Below the pieces are notes generated by a model. That model made no database searches. It was not told the DNA's origin and saw nothing but the letters and a program-made list of their open reading frames with translations. Source: Eretmocerus hayati (taxonomy: Eukaryota; Arthropoda; Insecta; Hymenoptera; Aphelinidae). Taken from it: DNA of 64,000 nt. Both the position numbers and the translations under genes were made by a program. Location: NCBI GenBank assembly GCA_029851415.1, contig CM056744.1, positions 99,109,338 to 99,173,337 of the forward strand. The letters are read 5' to 3'. Shown in pieces: positions 10,458 through 24,500 of this stretch (positions within the stretch are counted from its first letter, which is position 1; every line of letters begins with the position of its first letter).

Positions 10458-13400
10458 TATTGATTCTTTAAACTTTTGCAGAGCTCTTGCTATTTTTATT
10501 TAAAATCTTTTGGTTGGTTCAATCTCCATATTAAGTATTTACTCGTTTTCCATCTTATCGGTCAGTATAGTTTCAGATAACTGAGTCTCCTGACTAAGTG
10601 CTGCGATTTAGATTTTATTCTAGGATTTTTTTGAACTCTTCAAAGGGTACGATTTCCGTTTATGCTAAGGACCTCACCTTCAACTTGCGCTACAAAAATT
10701 ATCCTCCACTATATGATGTCAAGAGTACCCATTCACATCTCAAAACTCTGATTTTGTAGATTTTGATTTGGATAAGTGAAAAAAGACAGGATTGAGCAGA
10801 CAAGAAAACCGTTGATTTGAGACATCGATTCCGGATGAGCTCACAGACATTATTCACCGAATCTGAATTATTATAAAAATCCGTAGAATATCCAGTTAAA
10901 TTGTGTATACCATTCGCATATTTGACCTCGACTAACCGGGAGACGGTTCACGTAATAGGGTTACATGCCATCCCGTTTTAAATATACAGGGTATATAGGT
11001 ATATATCATTTCTGGATCATTCGTTTCAACTTTGATTTCTCTTTCGCTTACAAACAGGTTTATTTGTTTTCTTTCTCAAGGATTCGACCTTGATCTCTCT
11101 CGATTCTTGATATATCTTCAAAGCATGGGCCATAGTAAGAATATAATTTCGTATATTTGTCAACAATTTTTTAAATATTTGAGGTGATTTGGAAAAACTA
11201 TAAATGTGGAATATCATTGCAGAAAACATCATTGGAATTTCACCGGTAAGCCTCAAAATATTTTCACCGAAAGAATTATTTTGAGCTTTATCTACAAGTA
11301 CTTCAGGCTTTTTAGATTCCTATACACGATAACTAATTCATAGAATTTACTCGTGTTTTCGTTGCATTTTATATACTTATTTATAAGAATTCCGATAAAA
11401 AAGTAAACTCTAATGATGACCAATCAAACATATCCTACTCACTTTTTTAAGAACTCGTATTTTATCAAATTGATTCTACTCGCGTCATAAAATCTAAAAT
11501 TTCATTCACGAATACTGTCACTCAACGGTGTTACATAATTCCATTCTATATCCCTTGGAAAATAGTCAGGAATGAAAAAAATATCGGACAAATTTATGCA
11601 AACGTCATAGGATACACAAACACAAAAATTCAAATCATTTCTCCGTATATCAGCTCTCAGTCCATCAATTTAAATATTCATCTCACCAAAAATCATCTCT
11701 AATCCTCTACGAATCAATTCATAGCCACGAATAAATTCAGAATATCTGTGATAGTAAATTTGAAATTCATGATGGAAATCACAGATCAACATTATTCTTT
11801 TTTTTTTTTAATTTTCACGATCGGCGGTCTTTTAAAGGATAAGTGATGAGAGATCGAGCAAAAAACGGAAAACCCTCGTGTAATATATGAATTTGAGACG
11901 ATTAAGTAATTCGCAAAAAGACAACATTATGACACGTATAAACGAGGAGTGAGGAAGCCTTAGCAAGAGTCGATAACCGAGAAAGAATCCTATAAAGTTT
12001 ATATTCGAGAAGTGCGCTCGTGTGTGTGTGTTTTACCATTTTCGCTCTTGTTAATCCCTCATAAATCCATGATTTGAATGCGGCAACAGTTTAATCCGTT
12101 ATATATTATTTAGTGACCCTTACAAGCTATATACTCCCGCAGCAATCTGTTATGACTTGCGGATGAATTTTTGTAAATATGTATTAAATTTCCGCGACTA
12201 CGGGATTATCACAACCGCATCTTGATTAATTCATCTCAAATAAAATAAAGATCGAATCAGATTTTTTTTGAGTTTGGTTTTGTGAGTTTGCATTTCTTCT
12301 GGTCACCAGTTTGTTAATATTCTTGAACTTGAATTTTTTTAATGATTCTTTCGTCTCTGATGATAAAAATACAACTAATGAGATTACGACGACTTAGAAG
12401 TATATCTGTTAATGTATTTATAAAAAAATTTTTTTTGGTCTTTCGGAGACTTGACAAAATTGGCTGAAAAAATCCAAGTTTTTCTCGGGCAAATAATTGT
12501 GAAATTCAATTGAAAAGAATTTCAGATTTAAAGCATTTTTAGAATGTCTTTTAGCTAGAATTCAATTTGAAATGAAAAAGGAATTTTCCGATCCACCAAA
12601 TAGACTGACAAAGATCAATTGAATGAAAAAAAAGAAAAAATAAAAAATTGGCTTTTTTGTATTTTGGTATGGACCAATTGTGCATGTAACGACATCAGCG
12701 TATACTATCAATGGCCATGGCATAGCCCAACAACGAGCAATGACATTCGCATTTCCCCTATTTCTTTTTTTTTCTTTCTTTCTTTTTTTTCCTCTCCTAT
12801 ATATGTGAAAAGTCTATACACCTTTTCTTGTCAATCAACGCTCGATCGATCAGAGCAAATCTAACAGAGTTCGTTTACCCTTCGCACATCCCTCCATTGC
12901 CCTCCTCCCCTATCTATGTATATTTATATATACTCTCTATCTCTCACTTTTGCATGAAGCTGTGTGACCTCTAGTCTATACATACACACATACTATCTAC
13001 CTCTGTATCAGTTCATCCGTGAATTTGCGGAAGTTGATCATTCTCTGAACCTTCGACCCATCATTCTAATATTCGATCCTTCTGCTTCATTGGTTAGAAA
13101 AATGTACAGATATAATTGGATAGAATCGACGATCGAGTTTTATGTGTAACTGTATGCACTGTACTAACTGTATGTGTATTATTTATCAAAATCTACGACG
13201 GATTGTGGATAAGGGAGTTAACCCATTCACTCATAATGTCCAATCTGAAAGACAAATTTTTTTAGCGCGCGATTTTCAATAATCGGCCATTATTTCTTTG
13301 GACACGCCAGAAAATCTGAGTAAATTCTCACAGGTCCATAAATAAGTAAGAATCAAATCGAACGATAGGACAAGGCCAAATACCTGGTTGCATCAAAGGA

Positions 13401-13850
13401 AAATAGAAGAAACTAAATTTCAAAAATTCTAATTTTACCATTTTTTGTCCTATTTTCGCCACACTAAGATAATTTGCATGGCAGAAATACATACATTTCC
13501 ATGTGTCTAAATAGAGCTCATGGTAGTGAATGAATTGAATTACATGTTTTCCATGTGTATATATGAGTGGGAGAAACTACCCCTTGCAAAATCGTTTCGC
13601 AATAGCACAGGAGAACGCGAGTAATAGCACTATGTGCCCTTTACATGTGTATTATGTACCAATTACATATGTATATGCCATACTATATGGGCAATCTCGT
13701 CACAATTTATGAACTCGATAATCCTTACTTGATTCATGTTCATATCGCTGCTAAGCTGCTGAAAAAATTGATTTCATCGATAATATCTTGTGTACTCTAT
13801 TGACAGGAAGATGTCCTGAAAGTTTTAGGTCCAAGTATGGGTATTATTTA
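10458..13850. other. Intergenic, no supported gene
   Basis: AT-rich DNA with short T and CT tracts (12770-12800, 12900-12950). I see no exon with paired splice signals, no RNA gene and no bounded element. Confidence 0.45.
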
Positions 13851-14746
13851 CAATGCCGGTCAAAATTTTCAGGACACCCGAAATTTTGTTTCCGATTCTG
13901 TAAGTAGAACTACTAGGCTCCACTCGACCGAAGAAGACTTTATCAAGACTCATTTTGAAGATCTTTCCACGTAATTTAAAATGGCATTATTTATTTTCGT
14001 CAGTATGAATCTGGATCTTCCAATTTGAGCGTGACAAAGTGCTCATTTCGATGATTTTTGGAAGAATCTCCTGGCTCCGGTAGCTCAAAGGTACAGGAAC
14101 ATAAGAACCGGAAAGTACAAATCTAGAACTCCAAAACCCGTTTTCCAACATTCTTCTATGTAACTTCTACTCTGAGCTATGACATTTTCTGTAAAGAAAA
14201 ATTTTTCGCAAAAACTAACACCTCAATCCGAAAAAGATAGAGAAATGTGCTTTACGGGGAATGTCATCTCTGATCCTAGTATCTGTCTTCTATATCATGA
14301 TCAAAAGGATGAGACTTCTTTGCCTCAAGTGAATTTCTTCGTCAATTCCTAATAAAGGTGCTACTTTTTTCGGAAAAACTTTCCTCGGAGAAAATGACAT
14401 AGCTCGGAATAAAAGTAACGCAGAAGGATGTTGGAGAACGGATTCTAGAGCTTTAGAATTGTACTTTCAAGTCTCTAAATATCCATTCCAGAATATTTCT
14501 GTACCTTTGGGCAATCGGAGCCAGGAGATTCTCCCAAAAATCATCGAAATTGGCAGTTTTTCAAGCTACAATTGGGAAAATCCAGATTCGGACTGATAAA
14601 AGTAAACCATGCCATCTCAAAGTGTGTAGAAAGACCTTCGAAATGAGCTCCGATGAAGTACTTTTCGGTCAAGTAGAGCCTAGTTAGTTCCACTTACAAA
14701 GTTGGAGAAAAAATTTTGGATGTCCTGAAACTTCTGATCGGCAGTG
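13851..14746. mobile_element. Palindromic Tc1/mariner-like nonautonomous element (896 bp)
   Basis: The left end CAATGCCGGTCAAAATTTTC mirrors the right end, which in reverse complement begins CACTGCCGATCAGAAGTTTC. TA lies directly outside both ends (13849-13850, 14747-14748). The inverted match runs through most of both arms: for example ACTAGGCTCCACTCGACCGA on the left and ACTAGGCTCTACTTGACCGA from the right, and both arms carry GAGCTATGACATTTTCT-like sequence. The centre is near 14300. There is no transposase frame, so any movement would need an enzyme supplied elsewhere. Confidence 0.85.
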
Positions 14747-14748
14747 TA

Positions 14749-17700
14749 AATGTGGGCTTACGGAAATTGGTGAAAACGACCTTATCATTGGTGAAAATGA
14801 CCTTATCGCGAAGAGGGTAGCACTTTCCAAACATTGAGCTCACTTAAAATATCCGTTGAGTTTCGACACCTGAACAAAATCTCCAAAATCTGTGGACAAC
14901 ATTATTCTGTACCCAGATTTTGTGAATTTTTTCGGATACTTCTCAAGAATTTGTTTGCAGACCTGCGAGTAATAGTGATGATTCGATCCATAATTGTGAA
15001 TCTTCTTAACATTAAGATTAAGATTCTACCAACAGAGTCGTAAAGTGAACAATTACATTAATCTGCTTCTCCCGCACACTCTTCTCAAATTTTTTGTTGC
15101 AAAATGAGATTTGTTCTAATTGTATTCAGTAGCTCTTGAGAAATTTTTCACACTCAACTTTCATCGTGAGAAATGCCATGTACTCACCTGAGCTATTCTA
15201 TACCCTTCACCAATCCTTTGATCCAGTCCCGAAATTTTTGAATTTCAAAAATTGCTCACATATTTAACAAAGAATAAGGAAAAGAAATCATGCTCACTCG
15301 TCAGAAATTAGAAGTCAAATTTCAGCTATATCTTGAAAAATCATTTTTTTATAGCAGGTATGGCTTCAAAATACATCAGTTACTTCAAAATCACCCATAT
15401 ACCATATGTGGTATTATATGAGTGGATATAATGAGCCATTGCTGCCCGCTGTCATGGTGATTTAAGTCAAAACGAGCCCCGCGCAAACTCTAACACCCTC
15501 TAGTATACATTTTACTGTCGAGTTTGAGTTCGAGTGCATGTTTGGTGCATTGTATAGAGATGTATCAGATAATATGAGATGTGACATGCACTCGGCGACA
15601 GCTTGATTTCTATGCAGGGAATTGAATTTCAGCTGTATTATTAGCATTCGATTTTGTTGTATTTGTGAGGAGGGACTTGAACATTCACCGAACTTCAATA
15701 GCTTGATTTTTGTGCAACTATCATCATTTTTGTTAGCACAGAGGGCGAATGTATAACCAGTTTATTCTTTTTGACTGAATCGTGGTGGTTGTTGAAAGAA
15801 CTTTTTGTCTCTGATGATTTGGTACAAATTTACGGAACTGGTTTTACAGTAAATGAGGGGAAAAAGGGTCCACTTACCTAAGTAACTTTGTAAAATTGGT
15901 GGATCATCGTCGACCAAATATCAGTGATCTTGAGAAACTCATACTAAAATCAATATTGTTTCCTTCGATTCTTCATTTCTTATACCAGAACTGAAACTGG
16001 ATAATTTTTACAGAACTCATATGGTCAGTGTGAGTTTAGTGATTGACAAACACTAAAAAGGTAGTTTCAAGGTATTTAATTGAGAGAAAAAATTACGCAA
16101 TTCAATCATAATATATTGGTTTACTGGAAATGAGTTGAAAATTTGAGATTAGATCATGTTGAGTGTATCAACAAGAGATAAAAATCATCGATAGCCATCA
16201 ATTAAGAAAGAATATGATCAACACTATACGTAGGTAATTCAGTTCTTAGAAAAATTTGCAACTTATCATCGACTTGAAATATCATTGAAGTTTACAAATT
16301 ACAATATGAGACTCACGCGTGATCGAGTTCATTGTCTATACACTCAATTTCAAACTCAATGTTTGCAATCTTTACAAAAGTCATTGGGGCAACTGCAGTC
16401 TATGTAAAGAGAACTCCAATAGATATTCAACTTTGGCGAATTGAAGATTCTCTCTGATCTCTCCCTATACTCAAAGATCGGACGTTGAATCCCCTGATGC
16501 TTGAATAAAATAGTTTTGGAAATAGCTTTGCGTATCCGTTTCTCGTACAAAAAGTCAACGTTTCTCCGGTGCACTTTCTTGGAAAGATTTACCGTCTGAA
16601 GTTGAATGTCTTTATCGAAGAAAATCTTGGTCGAAGAATCGTCAGGGTGAACAAGTATCTATTCCTTTGTCAATTTGGCGCTGAATATAAGCATTTGAGT
16701 CTTGATATTTTTACGAGACATGAAAATTACTAAGAAAAACTTGTATGAAATTTAACGAAATCTTATAGACGTACAGGGCGTACAAATAGTACATATTACA
16801 TCGAGTTCATAAAGAAGCAAAGAATTTGCACTCTCTCAGATGAGCAAGACAATTTTTTTTTTTTTTTTTTTTTTTTTCATAGTATCCAATACTTCTTCCT
16901 CAAATTTTGAACGAAAAATTGAATGCACCGGTATGTCCATCGATTTGCGAACTTATCGTATCAGCTGTCTTTGATTTTTCAAATAAAGCAAACATGCCTA
17001 TATAAAAAAAAAGAAAAAAACAGGTTATTCCACTCAAGCTAATTTTGAAAGACATGCCCCAAATGGATTTGTGGTTGACATAGAACTCAAGAAAATAAAA
17101 TACGGTACAAAGGAATGACCTGAAGATGATAACATGCGGACGTAATATGAGTGTAATGCTGCCTCAGAAATAGTCGTATAAAGGCACTATTTGAATAACT
17201 AAATGCACCCTATCTATGTAGCAGACCTTATACATCAGAAATCTATATTTCATATATTGCATGACGAGACAGAGAATCCGAGGTTGTAATTTGACAAAGA
17301 TCGATAGCTTTCCACTATTAATATAAGTAATTACACTCGATACTATACGCTTGACACTGAATTCGAGCCTAATCGTGCTCGAGCATTGAAATAATAATTT
17401 ATGATCTATCGTGTTGCAAGACCCATTTTTCATTTTAATCGTACTTCTTGAAAAATTTCAAAATATTTCAGAATGGTAGTTTGGAGAATCGGATTTAGAA
17501 TGGGTCATGTGAAAAATATACACAAATATAATGATACAATTATGATCGAATGGACCGATCAAGTCACGTTTGTTGCTGTTGCAAAGTATATTGAGGGTTA
17601 CGACGTCATTTGAAGAATTTTATTGATAATTTTGTGGTGGACGTGCCTAATTTATATCAAGATACAATAACATCAATAATTTGTATTAACAAATTTCATA

Positions 17701-18412
17701 AGAATTTTCACATCTCACAAATTGAAGAATATGTGCACTTTACAAGATAATAAGCAGCACTGCAGTGACAAATTTTTCTTTTATCGTCTTACGATTCGAT
17801 TCGAGAATTTATTCGAATAATTGCGTGAAAGCTGTCAGTTCTCTGGTCGAATATTTTATTAGTAATTGGTAAAAATGATATTTGTGATAAATGATGAATT
17901 TTTTAGAGGGTTATTGATCAGCGAGAATGACGATATACCCTCTACTGATGTCAAAATCAGTGGAAAATGATTTTTATTAGAGTACAGATAGGTAGAATCA
18001 ATCCTCATGAAAAACAATACAAGGAAGTTTTGATTTGTACATTTGAAAGCAGTTGTCTCGCATCGAAATTTGTTGAGAAAACTGATTGAAACTCAATGGC
18101 CCTCGTCACATACTGGTGTGTTCTAAAAGTGTTTTCGAGACGATGTGGGTATGGAATTGTATCCAGTGGATCTCTGCAACAACTTCTTTTTGTTTTTCAT
18201 TTGTCTAAAATAAAAAAAACAAAAAGAAATAACATCAAGTGGGCCCCTGGTAGCTCGGACAACAACCACACATCCAAAATTTTCAGTTTTGGCATTGAAA
18301 TGGCTCGTCATGCTCGGCCCAATCACCCAGATCCAGACATATCCTCGCACGGATCGTTAATTTGAAATACCAGACTACAGGCCATTGATAAAAATTTAAC
18401 CTAGATATACTC
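14749..18412. other. Intergenic, no supported gene
   Basis: AT-rich sequence with a run of 25 T at 16853-16877. Short open frames at 15462-15698, 16356-16574 and 17164-17433 (all -) lack splice or start support. Confidence 0.4.
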
Positions 18413-18552
18413 ATTGTAACCAGCGTTGGCGTAGTTCACTAGATGACTGTGTTCAGGGTGCATTTTTAACAAGGGAAAATTGGTCTGAGCATTGCCGGTT
18501 AAAGGATTTTACAATGTAAAAAAGCATGTGATGCGCCAACGCTGATTGTAAC
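18413..18552. mobile_element. hAT-type MITE with perfect 8-bp target duplication
   Basis: The element is 18421-18544 (124 bp). Its ends are CAGCGTTGGCG and the exact complement CGCCAACGCTG. The target duplication ATTGTAAC is identical at 18413-18420 and 18545-18552. An 8-bp duplication with ends starting CAG is characteristic of the hAT superfamily. There is no coding capacity. The perfect duplication suggests a fairly recent insertion. Confidence 0.9.
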
Positions 18553-19473
18553 GTCAAAATTTGCAAAATAATCGTGCAATCTTGCAAGTACTAAAAATTG
18601 ATATCGTAAAACCCTCGGTAAAACCTCCAAAGTCTCAATCATCAAATTCTTTTCTAATATCCAATATAATCAAGTTGACCTAGAAAATCCTCAAAGATCA
18701 TTCGATTACATTTCTTACATAGACTGTAAAGCTATATCAGGAAAGTCGATCTACTGTTACCGAATAGACGCGCGCCTCTCAGTATTACAGTCTCTATGTA
18801 TCAGATCTTACAGGACATATATATATCTATAGAATAAAAGTACAGTGTGGATAAGGTGCGGAAAGAGTGAAATCGCCCGTTTGATTATTATTCATTGCGT
18901 CATACGCGTATAGGTATGTGCGTGTGCGTTACGTGAATTATCCCAACGCTTTGAGCGAGAAGCTATTGGTGTCTTGTTGTGTTATACATATATATATATA
19001 TATATATAGATGCATATAGCCGGTTTCTTGAGAAAATCAAACAGATAAATGCTTATTTTCCGGGCTTCCCCAGATCTCTGCCAGTCTTGTAATACTTGCA
19101 TCGAAAACTTATTTTCTCTTTTTTTTATTTAGCTATTTTTTAATATGACCATTGAGTTTACCTTGGTTTTGTGAGGTATATGACGCACTTACTTTACGTC
19201 TTTGGCGTGGATAAACCAAAATTGTTGATTTACTCTGTTATTAATATTATATCTCTCATAGGTCTGTGGGTATACTTATAGTCTGAGTTGTTACTCTTTG
19301 GATGGGTCAGTTAGTGGAGGAAGGATGCAATTTGAGGTGAATGGAATTTCCGAGAATAGTTTGTCAGAGATGACTCGGTTGGTGTAATATACTTGATGAG
19401 TCGCTGGATTCTGCAATGCACTCTCTTTAAAATACCACTTTTGGCCAGTTCCTCTTGATGAATCATGATAAAT
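18553..19473. other. Intergenic with TA microsatellite
   Basis: A (TA)n run spans 18987-19008. Nothing else is recognised. Confidence 0.5.
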
Positions 19474-20452
19474 AGTCCAGGCCGGGTGGACGCCATCGTT
19501 GGGAAAATTATTCCGACGAGGTTTTTCTGCAGGATCCTCTTCAGAGGACTCTCCTTATGATGGAAATCTATGTTGCCAGTCCGAAAAATGGTAACAATTT
19601 GTTTAAATCGAATTTGCTTAAATAATTTGGAATAATTGTTCATTTCCAATTCAAACATCTTAATAGATGAGATAGTTTGACCCATTTTGAACAGAAAAGG
19701 TATCCTGCCATTTTTCGCTGAACTTGATCGTTTTTGAGTAATGAGCACTTTGAAAGTGAAAAAACGCAAAATTTGACATCAAATAAAAGCAACAATAAAG
19801 TGAAAAATCAATGTTGCCATTGAGGGAATCTGTTCAGTATAGGATGTTCTCTACAAGATCTGATACCGTCAATCAATGTTTCCGACCCAAAACTTCATAT
19901 TTTTCAGAAATTTCTATTGTACAGTCTCTTATGGGCTCATTTTGACTACCCGGTTCGGACTTCGGTATAATTATAGGTATACTTTTACACTGATATTTAC
20001 GAAAATCGTTCGTTATCTCCGCTTGAAGAAGGAGACGTTCTATTCCGGAAACATTGCTTCTATTGATACTGAATATTGTAGAGGACACCCTAGTGAACAG
20101 ATTCCAATAATGGCAACATTGATTTTTCACTTATTGTTGCTTTTATTTAATGTCAAAGATTGCAAATTTTGCGTTTTTCCATTTTCAAAGTGCTCATTAC
20201 TCGAAAACGATCAAGTAATGACACGACACCTTTTCTTTTCAAAATGGGTCAAATTATCTTACACAAGTAATTTGGATTGGAAATAAACAACTTCTCCAAA
20301 TTGTTTAAACAATTTCGATTTAAACAAATTGTGACAATTTTTCGGCCTGGCAACATGGATTTCCATGATCAGGAGAGTCTTCTGAAGAGGGACCTGTAGA
20401 AAAACTTCGTCGGAATAATTTTCCCAACGATGGCGCCCACTCAGCCTGGACG
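19474..20452. mobile_element. Palindromic fold-back element, about 1 kb
   Basis: Left GGACGCCATCGTTGGGAAAA and right TTTTCCCAACGATGGCGCCC are inverted copies. The match continues inward through CTCTTCAGAGGACTCTCCTT / AGGAGAGTCTTCTGAAGAGG, TTTGACCCATTTTGAA / TTCAAAATGGGTCAAA and CAATGTTGCCAT / ATGGCAACATTG to about 19890 and 20040, leaving a loop near 150 bases. Weaker similarity may extend some 30-40 bases outside. No clear target duplication is seen. A 152-codon - strand frame (19311-19769) crosses the left arm without recognisable domains. Confidence 0.85.
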
Positions 20453-21314
20453 ACATTTAACAATTGCTGGACGTTTACTTTCTGGCTAACTTTGATGATT
20501 TCGAAAAAATTTTGATCTCGATATGTGATCATTGTGGTACACTCAAAGCTCTTACTTGGTGTACTTTTGATTGTAGTTCATTTGATCCCAAAATTTTCAA
20601 TTCCCAGTTTTCTGTTTTAGCATCGAGGAGGAAATGATTTCCTATAACAGAAATTCTTACTCCAAGATATAATAACCTCAGTAAAATTCAGGTATAATAA
20701 GTCTAAATAGTCACTATAAGCATGTGTGAAAGTTGTATTTAATTGTAATAATCTGATTTGATCCATAACCCCACCCTGCAAATCATGTAAATGAAAATTG
20801 TGACACTTTTCCCCACGCGGTTTGGCGCATTGAATCCGATTCCGTGTTTGGGATTGTTTCTTCGTCAGGTCTCACTTTTGAGAAAATCGATGACAAAGTT
20901 GGAGAAAATACCCATTTGTCTGTTTGCGATAGCTTTTATCTTTCTTATCTCGATGGTTATCGAAATTTCGTGAGGCCCAGTCAGTTGATTTTTGAAATAA
21001 ACTTACATAGATTGAATTCGATTGATGGTACCCTAGACACCTTGATCTTGAGAAATCAAAAACCCCCCGAGACTGATGGCCTCAGCTACGTAATGCGGGC
21101 AGTAAAAGGTGAGATAGGGAATGCACTGTAAAAAAACATGGGGTAAAAAAGCGCGGCTAGTTTTGGGGGCTTTTTTTTGATCTTATAAAGTCGGTGTATC
21201 CCGGGAATCTCTAAATCGATTTTCATGTATGTGTGGGTTCATTGGGAAGATTTTCCCACTGATGAATAACTAGACCTCGCAAAACGTTGGTAACTATCTT
21301 TATACGACAAGGAT
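20453..21314. other. Intergenic; one 95-codon open frame
   Basis: An open frame at 20844-21131 (+) starts with GTG rather than ATG and has no recognised domain. No other feature is seen. Confidence 0.35.
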
Positions 21315-21546
21315 AAGAGCCCTCGCAAATTGTAAATCTCTAAATCTAAATTGCTCTTCCGAATGTGAAAGCATGCCAATACATTGTTCAATTCTTGAAA
21401 TCTTGTGGAAAATTAGTTTAATCAAGTTATAAAAATATGTATTATGAAATATGTATAGCTCAATTATCCTGTGTCGTATGGATGCTGTACTACTCATGTG
21501 CTTCAATTAAATATAAAAAAATTAATGAAAAAAGAGCCCTCGCAAA
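21315..21546 (+). mobile_element. Retroposed insert with 15-bp target duplication and A-rich tail
   Basis: AAGAGCCCTCGCAAA occurs at 21315-21329 and again at 21532-21546. The 202 bases between end in an A-rich tail (AAATATAAAAAAATTAATGA) directly before the second copy. A 15-bp duplication plus a 3' A-rich tail is the mark of LINE-machinery insertion. The body (21330-21531) resembles a 3' UTR fragment and has no pol III boxes, so it is a truncated LINE or processed transcript, not a tRNA SINE. Confidence 0.65.
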
Positions 21547-24500
21547 CAGCCAGATAGACCTTTTTTCCAACTCTAACATCGAATTTTACAAAAATGTGAT
21601 GCGATATACAGCAGTTCTGAATACAGATTTGGATTCAGTGCGCCAAACTACGTCAGAAACCGTGTCGAGATCTTCATCTACATTCTGACACAGGGTAGTG
21701 AGATTAAAAAGTCAGCCAACTTCGCACAGTCCTTAACTGTCGACAACTTTGAAAAATTTCCTCTCATTTTGACTCGTTTTAAAACTCATTTCAAATAAAA
21801 ATGAGCGGAAGCACATTTAGTTGGAACTTCTTTTGACTCTGAAGTATTTAAAATTCATGGAAGAGTAAATTTTCCAGTCAATAGAGAACGAAATAGCCGC
21901 TCGTTTAAAGGATAATAAAATTTAACTCGAAAGTGAACGCGCTCATTTCTCTTGAGAGCAATTAATCAGATCCAAAGACAAAAATTCTTTTTGTAGCAAA
22001 AGTGTTACCAAAAAGTTCGGAGTTCACAAATTTTTCAATGGATCAGATCTCTAATTAAAATGGGCACGAACTTAGTCATGTGACCATATGCACGGCACAA
22101 GATACCCTGATCCTTACCTCGTCAGTTTTTTCATCCATAACCTTTACTAGATTTGCTGTTTACTCCATGGAAATCCGTCTATTTAATTCAAACAGTATGT
22201 GAATTGGTGTGAGTAGAGCTGCAAAATGAGCTAAGATACGTCGCATTTGGACATGCGGGAGCCGAAATATCTCGGTAATATGGAACACCTATGAAATTTC
22301 ATAGGCCTCTTAAACATTCGGTGTCGAATTAAGTTCACCTTTTCGAAAATTCACAGAAAAAATTTATTTGCGAAAATTGAGAAATCTTTGCTCGAAATAA
22401 TTTCAGCTCATTTTGAAGATCTTGGAACGAACTTTATGAGCGACGCTGAAAAATGTTAAGATGATCTAAAGTTTTGAGCAAGACAAATTAGCTGGGGCAT
22501 ATCAATTAAATCAAATGTAATTACCTGAACAGGATTGGGACAAAGATCCTTGAGCTAATCATTTTTGTTACCACAGTGAAGCACTCGTTACCCCACTCGA
22601 ACTCGTTAAATGTATATGACAGTCGATTATTATCCTTATTACAAGTGTGTTAGTTCAGGCTACCGTAATCTTTACAGTGGAGCTTTTTGAGCTAACCAAA
22701 CACTCCATCAAATATATCCTTGCTAATGATACGTGTATTGGTACCTACTAGACTTGACATTAATATTATAAACACATCATATCAATGGCACACTTGTAAT
22801 GTCAAAAGCAGAAGAAGATCAAAATTCGACAACACTTGTAATCACAATTTACCATTAATTATTCTTAACGCCAAAACTGAAATCAAGTATACCGAATCTA
22901 TTATACTAGCCGTATGATAATGTATGTATAGTGGCTTATCGATCAATCTACGTCTATTATGCATAATTAGTGCATCGATTGTCGGTGTTATGTATAGGCC
23001 CACCAACCCGATCCATATCGAGTTCCATTCACACGGTTAGGGGGTATAATACGTATATTTGGTCAACACTTGACATAAAAGAATATATCAAGTGGTGTGT
23101 ACATTTATGTAAAATTGATATGTAAATCGTCGGTGAATCGTTGATGTCTTGTCACTATTCACATGATTTACAATTGGACTTTGATTTTGGTCATTGACTT
23201 ATTTACGAAAATCGTTATTCAATACAGCACCGTGCGGTATAAATTTCATCGATTGGTTCGAAAGTTGCTATTCTGAATTTTGGTCGGAGGCTTTTTTCAG
23301 AAGTTTTGTTTTAAAAATACACCCGAACCCGTATGAGTATCGCACGATAATCTTGTCAAACGATTGGGGCGAAGTTATTTTGAATTTCAGGTGACTTTTT
23401 TTAGAGACTAATATCGAAATACGACTCCAGGAATGTTACAGAGCTTGATAATTTAATGAGCAATCGCGATGAGATTGGAATCTGATTTCCTCTATTAGAG
23501 AACGTAATTGAGCCAAAGATAGACCAAATCATTCGTGGATATGATTATACATTCTCAGTTTTAATAAGATTTCTCAGAATAATTTTTGTTTTTCCGCCTG
23601 TTCACTATGAATTCACATTTTGGAATATTTTGTTGATTGCATTTTTTCTTCACGTGATCAAACCTACCATGCAGCATCGCCATATATCTTTCATCGTTAA
23701 TTTGTTTATCAAACTTTTCCGATAAATAATGTGTTATCTTTCCCTGTTGGTGAATCATCATCATGATTGATACATCGAAAAAGTAAAACCAAGATGAATA
23801 TATATCACATTCACTGTGCTAGTCAAAAAATACTTTTTTTATTTAAATCAGTAATCAGTTCTTGCACAAATTACTCATGAGATGTTTGAATTTTTATGCC
23901 ATGAATCTAAAAATATGTGTAAATATGTACAATTTTCACAAGATTTGTAAAAACTGATTATAAATTCCAAACACAAAAGATACATATTTTGGTCTGATTG
24001 TTTTGTTTCCTCAGCTACTGCAATGAAATATGGCACACTTATTGGTGTCGCGAATAAATTATGACAGGTGTATACTGATAACATCAGATCTACGCTATCT
24101 ATACTATAATGGATCGTGCATACCAGTTTCTTCTCTTCTACCATTGACTATAGTTTCTATGGTTGTGTAATTCTAAATACATCGTTCAAAATTTTCCATG
24201 GAAATAGTAAATTTACGTTCTGGTACTACATTCGTATATGCATGGAACGGAATATTTTCAAAATAAATACTTCAACCACTCTGTGACAGATGTTAGACTT
24301 GTCCAGTGGCAGAGGAGTACATACAATTTGCCGTATCACAGTCCCTGCATTGAGATTTATTAAAAGTAATGGTTCGGCTATAAATTAAATATCGTGATTT
24401 ATTTCTATCATTACATTTTTCACGAATTTCACAATTTCAATTCTGACGTCTACGCAGTATCATGGAAAACTATAAAAATTCCGTGGTTGAAACTTTTTCA

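Noticed and set aside
19311..19769. 152-codon - strand frame across the left arm of a palindrome
   Set aside because: Crosses the element boundary and has no domain; the matching arm does not keep the frame, as expected for noncoding repeat DNA.
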